A stretch of 64,000 nucleotides of DNA from Comamonadaceae bacterium OS-1. GTDB lineage: Bacteria > Pseudomonadota > Gammaproteobacteria > Burkholderiales > Burkholderiaceae_C. Numbering within the stretch: position 1 is the stretch's first letter; each line of letters begins with the position of its first letter. This document shows, one piece after another, positions 60,203 through 64,000 of this stretch. Position numbers and translations under genes: made by a program. The stretch is taken from NCBI GenBank assembly GCA_027923965.1, contig AP026969.1, positions 4,526,001-4,590,000 of the forward strand. Direction: 5' to 3'. The notes under the pieces were generated by a model, which saw nothing but the letters and a program-made list of their open reading frames with translations, made no database searches and had not been told where the DNA came from.

Positions 60203-61225
60203 TTAGTTAGCAAAGTGGGGGCCGGGGCCTACCGATTCGCGCCACACCACCAGGGGGGCAAAGTCGCGCTGCACCACCAGGTCCAGCCCGTAACAGAGGT
60301 TGAGCAAATGGCGGCAGCTTTGCGCACCCAGCTGGGCGATGGGGATGTGCACGGTGGTCAGCGGCGGGGCGGTGTAGGTGGCCACATCGGTGTCGTCGTA
60401 GCCCACCACCGACACGTCCTGCGGCACCTTGAGCCCGGCCTGGGTGAAGCGCGAAATCGCGGCCATGGCCATCACGTCGTTGGCGCAGAACACGGCGGTA
60501 AAGCTGCGGTCCTTGCGCTTGAGCAGGCGGGTGGCAGCCGCGTGGCCGCTGGCAAAGGTGAAGCCGCCGTCCATGCGGTGGGCCGATTTGACTTCGATGC
60601 CGTGTTGCGCCAGCGCCGCGTAAAAGCCCTGCATGCGCTGCGCGTTGTCGGGTGCGTCCAGCGCGCCCTGGATGGTGGCAATGGCGCGGTGGCCCTGCGA
60701 CAGCAGCGCCCGCGCGGCCAGCCGCCCGCCGAGCTCGTGGTCGGCAAAAAAGGCCCGGTCGCCCAGGGCCGGGCTTTGGCGGTTGAGCAGCACCACGCGC
60801 GGAAAGCGGGCCTGCAGCGCCTGCAGATCGGCCTCCAGCAGGTGGTTGCTGAACACCAGAATGCCGTCGCACTCGCGCTGTACCAAAAACTCCACCCCCT
60901 CCAGCGCCTGCTGGCGTGCATCGCCCTGGCCGCAGCCGCTGGCCACCACCATGTGGCGGCCCACGGCGCGCAGCTCGGTGTCGATGGCATTGAGGATGCG
61001 CGAGGTGAACGGCGCGCCGAATTCGGGCACGTACACGCCCACCATCCCCAGGGTTTTGAGCGACAGCGCCCGCGCCACGTTGGACGGCCGAAAGTCCAGC
61101 GCCTGCACCGCCGCCTGTACCTTGGCCACCGCATCGGCCGACACCGCGCCCTTGCCCGACATGGCCCGGGAGGCGGTGCCTACACCTACGCCTGCCAGCT
61201 TTGCTACGTCCTTGATCGTCGCCAT
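60203..61225 (-). CDS. LacI-family transcriptional repressor
   Basis: The 340-residue regulator has an N-terminal helix-turn-helix (MATIKDVAKLAGVGVGTASRA) and hinge, followed by a periplasmic-binding-type ligand domain (VGVYVPEFG, LVVASGCGQG). It should bind the palindrome just upstream of itself and repress the operon until a sugar binds. As first gene of the operon it regulates itself. The effector is probably a glycoside or its keto derivative. Confidence 0.95.
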   Translation of the reverse strand: MATIKDVAKLAGVGVGTASRAMSGKGAVSADAVAKVQAAVQALDFRPSNVARALSLKTLGMVGVYVPEFGAPFTSRILNAIDTELRAVGRHMVVASGCGQGDARQQALEGVEFLVQRECDGILVFSNHLLEADLQALQARFPRVVLLNRQSPALGDRAFFADHELGGRLAARALLSQGHRAIATIQGALDAPDNAQRMQGFYAALAQHGIEVKSAHRMDGGFTFASGHAAATRLLKRKDRSFTAVFCANDVMAMAAISRFTQAGLKVPQDVSVVGYDDTDVATYTAPPLTTVHIPIAQLGAQSCRHLLNLCYGLDLVVQRDFAPLVVWRESVGPGPHFAN

Positions 61226-61246
61226 CTATTTCGCATTTCTTGTTAA

Positions 61247-61264
61247 TGTGGAACCGGTTCCACA
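61247..61264. promoter_or_regulatory. Perfect 18-base LacI-type operator
   Basis: TGTGGAACC and GGTTCCACA form an uninterrupted palindrome with the central CpG (here CCGG) step typical of LacI-family sites. It lies 22 bases upstream of the regulator start. Confidence 0.88.
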
Positions 61265-61379
61265 ATGGATGCGGAATTTACCATCTCGCCTAGGTGGGTG
61301 GGCATTGCGGGAAACCCTAGGGGTCTGTTGTGCCGCTGGCGTTTACGGCGATCCCTGGCCGGGATGTGCGCCCGGCGGC

Positions 61380-61440
61380 GCAGTCACTTGTTCTTTTGCG
61401 CAAAAGAAAAGTAACCAAAAGAAAGGCGCCCCAACTGTCT
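61380..61440. repeat. Burkholderiales-type intergenic repeat containing AAAGAAAAGTAACCAAAAG
   Basis: The string CTTTTGCGCAAAAG is an inverted repeat (TTTTGCGCAAAA core), directly followed by AAAGTAACCAAAAGAAAGG. From memory this occurs widely between genes in related bacteria and is often misannotated as coding; not confirmed by search. Confidence 0.45.
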
Positions 61441-61659
61441 GCGCCCTCCGCTTTCGCTACGGGAACCTGCGGTGCTCGCTTTGGGCGGGGTCTGGCTAAA
61501 CTCGCTGACGCTCAAACAACGCCAGCCCTTTTCCGCCCAAAGCTGTGCTCCTCGGCGCATACAGATGGGGACCCCGGGATCGGGGGCGCTGTGCGCCCCA
61601 TCGCGCCTAGGGCGCGAACACGGCCGAATCTGCCTCTACCGCCCATTCCGACAGCGTAT

Positions 61660-61684
61660 GTAGCTATTAAAACAAGAGCATTTA
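61660..61684. repeat. Interspersed intergenic repeat, copy 17 (partial)
   Basis: Only the AT arm, TAGCTATTAAAACAAGAGC, is present. It ends at the AraC-type gene stop codon on the minus strand. Confidence 0.45.
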
Positions 61685-62572
61685 GGCCGCTGCCCTTGCC
61701 TGGCTGCGCGCGGCCTCGGTGTGCCGCACCGGCGACAGGCCAAACAGGCGGCCGTATTCGCGGGTGAACTGGGGCACGCTTTCGTAGCCTACGGCGAAGG
61801 CGGCGCTGCTGGCGCTCACGCCGTCAGACAGCATCAGCCGCCGCGCTTCGATCAGGCGCAGTTGCTTCTGGAACTGCAGCGGCGACAACGAGGTCTGGCT
61901 GCGGAAATGCTGGTGGAAGGACGACGGGCTCATGCCCGCCACCGCCGCCAGCCGTTCCACCGGCAGGGTCTGCGCATACTCGGCCCGCAGCACCGCCACC
62001 GCCTTGGCCACCCGAGGCGCGTGCCCGTCCGGCCAGCCCAGGCGGCGGATGGCGGCCCCGTGCCGCCCGGCCAGCAGCCAGTAGTGCAGCTCGCGCACCA
62101 GGGCCGCCTGCAGCACCGGCACGGCAGCGGGGCGGTCCAGCAGACGCACCAGCCGCAGGGCCGCGTCGGCCACTTCCACCTCGGTGGCATCCACCCGCAC
62201 GGGCACGTGGTCAGCCCCCGGCGCAGCCCCCATCTGCGCGGCCAGGTCGGCCACCACCGCCAGGTCCAGCGCCAGCACCAGCGACAGGTAGGGCGCGGCG
62301 GCGCTGGCGCGGGTGATCTGGTTGACGGTGGGCACGTCGGCGGTGATCAGCAGCGAATCGCCCGCGCTGAACGCAAACGACTGTGTGCCCGTGGTCACCA
62401 GCTTGCTGCCCTGCACCACCAGGCACACCATGGGCTGCGACACCGCGTGCATCAGCCCGCTGGGCTCGGTGGCACGCGCGACGGCCAGGCCGGGAATGGG
62501 CGTGGGGGTCAGGCCGCTGGGATGGGGGTGGGCTTCGGCGTAACGGCCCACGGCGTGCAGGAGTGTGGTCAT
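61682..62572 (-). CDS. AraC-family transcriptional regulator (AraC_N cupin type)
   Basis: The 296-residue regulator has an AraC-type N-terminal cupin domain (VCLVVQGSKLVTTGTQSF, FSAGDSLLITADVP) and a C-terminal pair of helix-turn-helices (LAAVAGMSPSSFHQHFRSQT, then VGYESVPQFTREYGRLFG). This subtype often regulates the adjacent dehydrogenase or oxidoreductase gene. Here a divergent SDR gene begins 133 bases away, an arrangement that suggests control of that SDR. The long upstream frame was rejected because it lacks the family N-terminus. Confidence 0.93.
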   Translation of the reverse strand: MTTLLHAVGRYAEAHPHPSGLTPTPIPGLAVARATEPSGLMHAVSQPMVCLVVQGSKLVTTGTQSFAFSAGDSLLITADVPTVNQITRASAAAPYLSLVLALDLAVVADLAAQMGAAPGADHVPVRVDATEVEVADAALRLVRLLDRPAAVPVLQAALVRELHYWLLAGRHGAAIRRLGWPDGHAPRVAKAVAVLRAEYAQTLPVERLAAVAGMSPSSFHQHFRSQTSLSPLQFQKQLRLIEARRLMLSDGVSASSAAFAVGYESVPQFTREYGRLFGLSPVRHTEAARSQARAAA

Positions 62573-62705
62573 GGTGCCAAGCGTAGCCGGTTGCGGGGGT
62601 ATGCGGCGCGGTTTTGGAGGATCAGGCAAGCAACGCCGCGCAACAGGCAACTGCGCGCCGCCCCCACGCCAGACACTGCACAGGTCATTCCAAAGGAGCA
62701 TCCCC

Positions 62706-63461
62706 ATGACCACAATCACCCTCATCACCGGCGCCAGCCGCGGCCTGGGCCGCAACACCGCCCTCAGCATCGCCCGCCGGGGCGGCGATGTCATCGTCAC
62801 CTACCACAGCCGCAGCGCCGAGGCGCAGGCCGTGGTGGCCGAAGTGCAGGCGCTGGGCCGCAAAGCCGTGGCCTTGCAGCTCGACACCGGCGTAGTGGGC
62901 ACGTTCGCCGCCTTTGCCGACCGGCTGCGCAGCGCCCTGCAAGCCACCTGGCAGCGCGACACGTTCGACCATCTGGTCAACAACGCGGGCCACGGCGAAT
63001 TTGCGCCCTTTGCCAGCACCACCGAGGCGCAGTTCGACGGCCTGGTCAACGTGCACCTCAAGGGCGTGTTCTTCCTCACGCAGACCCTGCTGCCGCTGCT
63101 GGCCGATGGCGGGCGCATCGTCAACTTCTCCAGCGGGCTGACGCGCCTGAACTACCCGGGCTTCGCCGCCTACGCGGCCATGAAGGGCGCGGTCGAGGTG
63201 CTCACCAACTACCTGGCCAAAGAGCTGGGCGCGCGCGGCATTGCCGTCAACACCGTAGCCCCGGGCGCGATCGAGACCGACTTTGGCGGCGGCGCAGTGC
63301 GCGATACCCCCGCGATGAACCAGCACATCGCCCAGATCACCGCCCTGGGCCGCGTGGGCCTGCCCGACGACATCGGCCCCATGGTCGCCAGCCTGCTGGG
63401 CGAGGACAACCGCTGGGTCAACGCGCAGCGCATCGAGGTGTCGGGCGGTCAGGGGATTTGA
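62706..63461 (+). CDS. Short-chain dehydrogenase/reductase, divergent from AraC regulator
   Basis: The 251-residue enzyme has TGASRGLGRNTAL, NNAGHGEFAP, the catalytic Ser in NFSSGLTRLN and YAAMKGAVEV as YxxxK, then VAPGAIETD. The YHSRSAEAQ segment after the second strand suggests NADP(H) preference. AAAGGAG lies nine bases before ATG 62706. Likely regulated by the divergent AraC-type protein. Substrate unknown. Confidence 0.92.
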   Translation: MTTITLITGASRGLGRNTALSIARRGGDVIVTYHSRSAEAQAVVAEVQALGRKAVALQLDTGVVGTFAAFADRLRSALQATWQRDTFDHLVNNAGHGEFAPFASTTEAQFDGLVNVHLKGVFFLTQTLLPLLADGGRIVNFSSGLTRLNYPGFAAYAAMKGAVEVLTNYLAKELGARGIAVNTVAPGAIETDFGGGAVRDTPAMNQHIAQITALGRVGLPDDIGPMVASLLGEDNRWVNAQRIEVSGGQGI

Positions 63462-63475
63462 CCGACACGACGCTT

Positions 63476-63546
63476 CGCTCTATTTTTTGAGTAAAAAAAG
63501 CATAGCTGCCCGTGCTGTTCCATCCAGCACAGGCAGCTCTTTTGGC
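63476..63546. repeat. Interspersed intergenic repeat, copy 18
   Basis: Two arms, GTGCTG and CAGCAC, flank TTCCATC, with outer AGCTGCC/GGCAGCT arms. A T run follows, so it may terminate the SDR transcript. Confidence 0.65.
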
Positions 63547-63699
63547 ATCTGAAATTCAGCCAAAATAAGATGGAACACGCGATGGCAACCAGAGGCCGGA
63601 ACTGGTAAAAACGCCAACTGGCACCAGCTACGCTGTCAAGGCGGCGCTGACCGCGGCCCCGCTCGCCACTGCACCTAACCCTGGACCGCCCCCACACCG

Positions 63700-64000
63700 A
63701 TGCTCAGCTACTCCCAAAGACTACGCCACTGGCTGCGCGGCCTGGAACCCAAGGTGCTGGCCCATTTGCACGGCCCGCTGCTGGAGCGGGCCAAGCCCTG
63801 GCTGGACCGGCACGACGTGTTCGACTTCAACCGCCGCCCGCTGGCCCTGGGCGTGGCGATCGGGATGTTTTGCGGCCTGATCCCCGGGCCGCTACAGGTG
63901 CCGTCCACTTTTGTGCTGTGCGCCTGGCTGCGCGGCAACGCGATTGCGGGCGCACTGGCCACCTGCTACACCAACCCGCTGACCATCGTGCCGCTGTACG
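63700..64000 (+). CDS. DUF2062 membrane protein, N-terminal part (partial)
   Basis: The gene runs off the right edge after 100 codons. The visible part contains LALGVAIGMFCGLIPGPLQV and NAIAGALATCYTNPLTIVPL, the DUF2062 signature, in which a hydrophobic Gly-rich hairpin is followed by a Asn-Pro-Leu-Thr motif. DUF2062 proteins are small inner-membrane proteins of unknown function, sometimes linked to glycosyltransferases. The N-terminal 40 residues are basic and cytoplasmic. Confidence 0.88.
   Translation, partial: MLSYSQRLRHWLRGLEPKVLAHLHGPLLERAKPWLDRHDVFDFNRRPLALGVAIGMFCGLIPGPLQVPSTFVLCAWLRGNAIAGALATCYTNPLTIVPLY

Larger units (their letters stand above)
61226..61681. other. Gene-poor region between lacI and araC-type genes
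   Basis: Apart from the LacI operator, I see no gene supported here. The segment 61380-61560 includes a Lys-rich frame remnant (TTTTGCGCAAAAGAAAAGTA, then ACCAAAAGAAAGG) that resembles a repeat often found between genes in Burkholderiales. A partial interspersed repeat follows at 61660-61684. Confidence 0.5.

Overview
The window is a GC-rich stretch of bacterial chromosome that looks like a betaproteobacterium of the order Burkholderiales, most like Comamonadaceae (Rhodoferax/Acidovorax-type). The evidence is the gene content: a monofunctional BirA without a DNA-binding domain, a topoisomerase III with a Lys/Ala-rich tail and a SWIB domain, a stand-alone heptose-phosphate adenylyltransferase, and a dense family of short intergenic palindromic repeats. 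No search could be run, so this placement is inference. I see no rRNA, tRNA, CRISPR array, replication origin or intact mobile element.

Layout. 1-3574: the tail of an EAL (c-di-GMP phosphodiesterase) protein, a periplasmic-binding lipoprotein and a large sensor kinase, joined by 4-base overlaps. 3575-3962: an AT-rich control region with three perfect hairpins. 3963-14701: an eight-gene exopolysaccharide operon with a processive GT2 synthase, a membrane-anchored bactofilin-like beta-helix protein, a UDP-GlcNAc 2-epimerase (WecB), a YaiO-like outer-membrane barrel, an unknown polytopic membrane protein, a secreted toroid-like enzyme candidate and two paralogous deacetylase-like proteins. This is the strongest candidate for an undescribed system. 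14702-15220: a decayed transposase fragment between two repeat copies. 15221-23353: MltB-type transglycosylase, DHA2-type exporter, DnaQ-like exonuclease, EutBC, two glutathione transferases and a RidA protein. 23528-30170: topoisomerase III-SWIB divergent from a SET-domain gene, which starts a SET-birA-SPOR-crcB run, then a methyltransferase. 30338-33035: two small secreted proteins, an antitoxin-like fragment and an orphan sensor kinase. 33077-39922: an eight-gene lipid-modification cluster (cfa-type methyltransferase, FAD oxidoreductase, DUF1365, SDR, NTF2-like, DUF3833, chalcone-isomerase-like, GPH transporter) facing a divergent di-iron protein at 40300. 41177-49631: degenerate HD-GYP protein, RfaE2, ArsB/NhaD-like transporter, the CsgG/DUF4810/DUF799 lipoprotein trio, a tautomerase, transketolase and GAPDH. 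49702-54779: a HigBA-type toxin-antitoxin pair, SDR, GST, Lrp/AsnC regulator, RarD-like transporter and a cassette with a membrane-anchored receiver protein. 54810-61225: a LacI-controlled glycoside-utilisation operon. 61682-64000: AraC regulator, divergent SDR and the start of a DUF2062 protein.

How parts fit together. The c-di-GMP/sensor genes next to the polysaccharide operon suggest signal-controlled extracellular matrix production. WecB would supply UDP-ManNAc, the GT2 protein would polymerise and export the sugar across the inner membrane, the deacetylase-like and toroid proteins would modify it in the periplasm, and the barrel would pass it through the outer membrane. The LacI operon appears self-controlled through a perfect 18-base palindrome. 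At least 18 copies of an interspersed repeat sit between genes. One copy supplies both the stop codon of cfa and part of the next gene's signal peptide.
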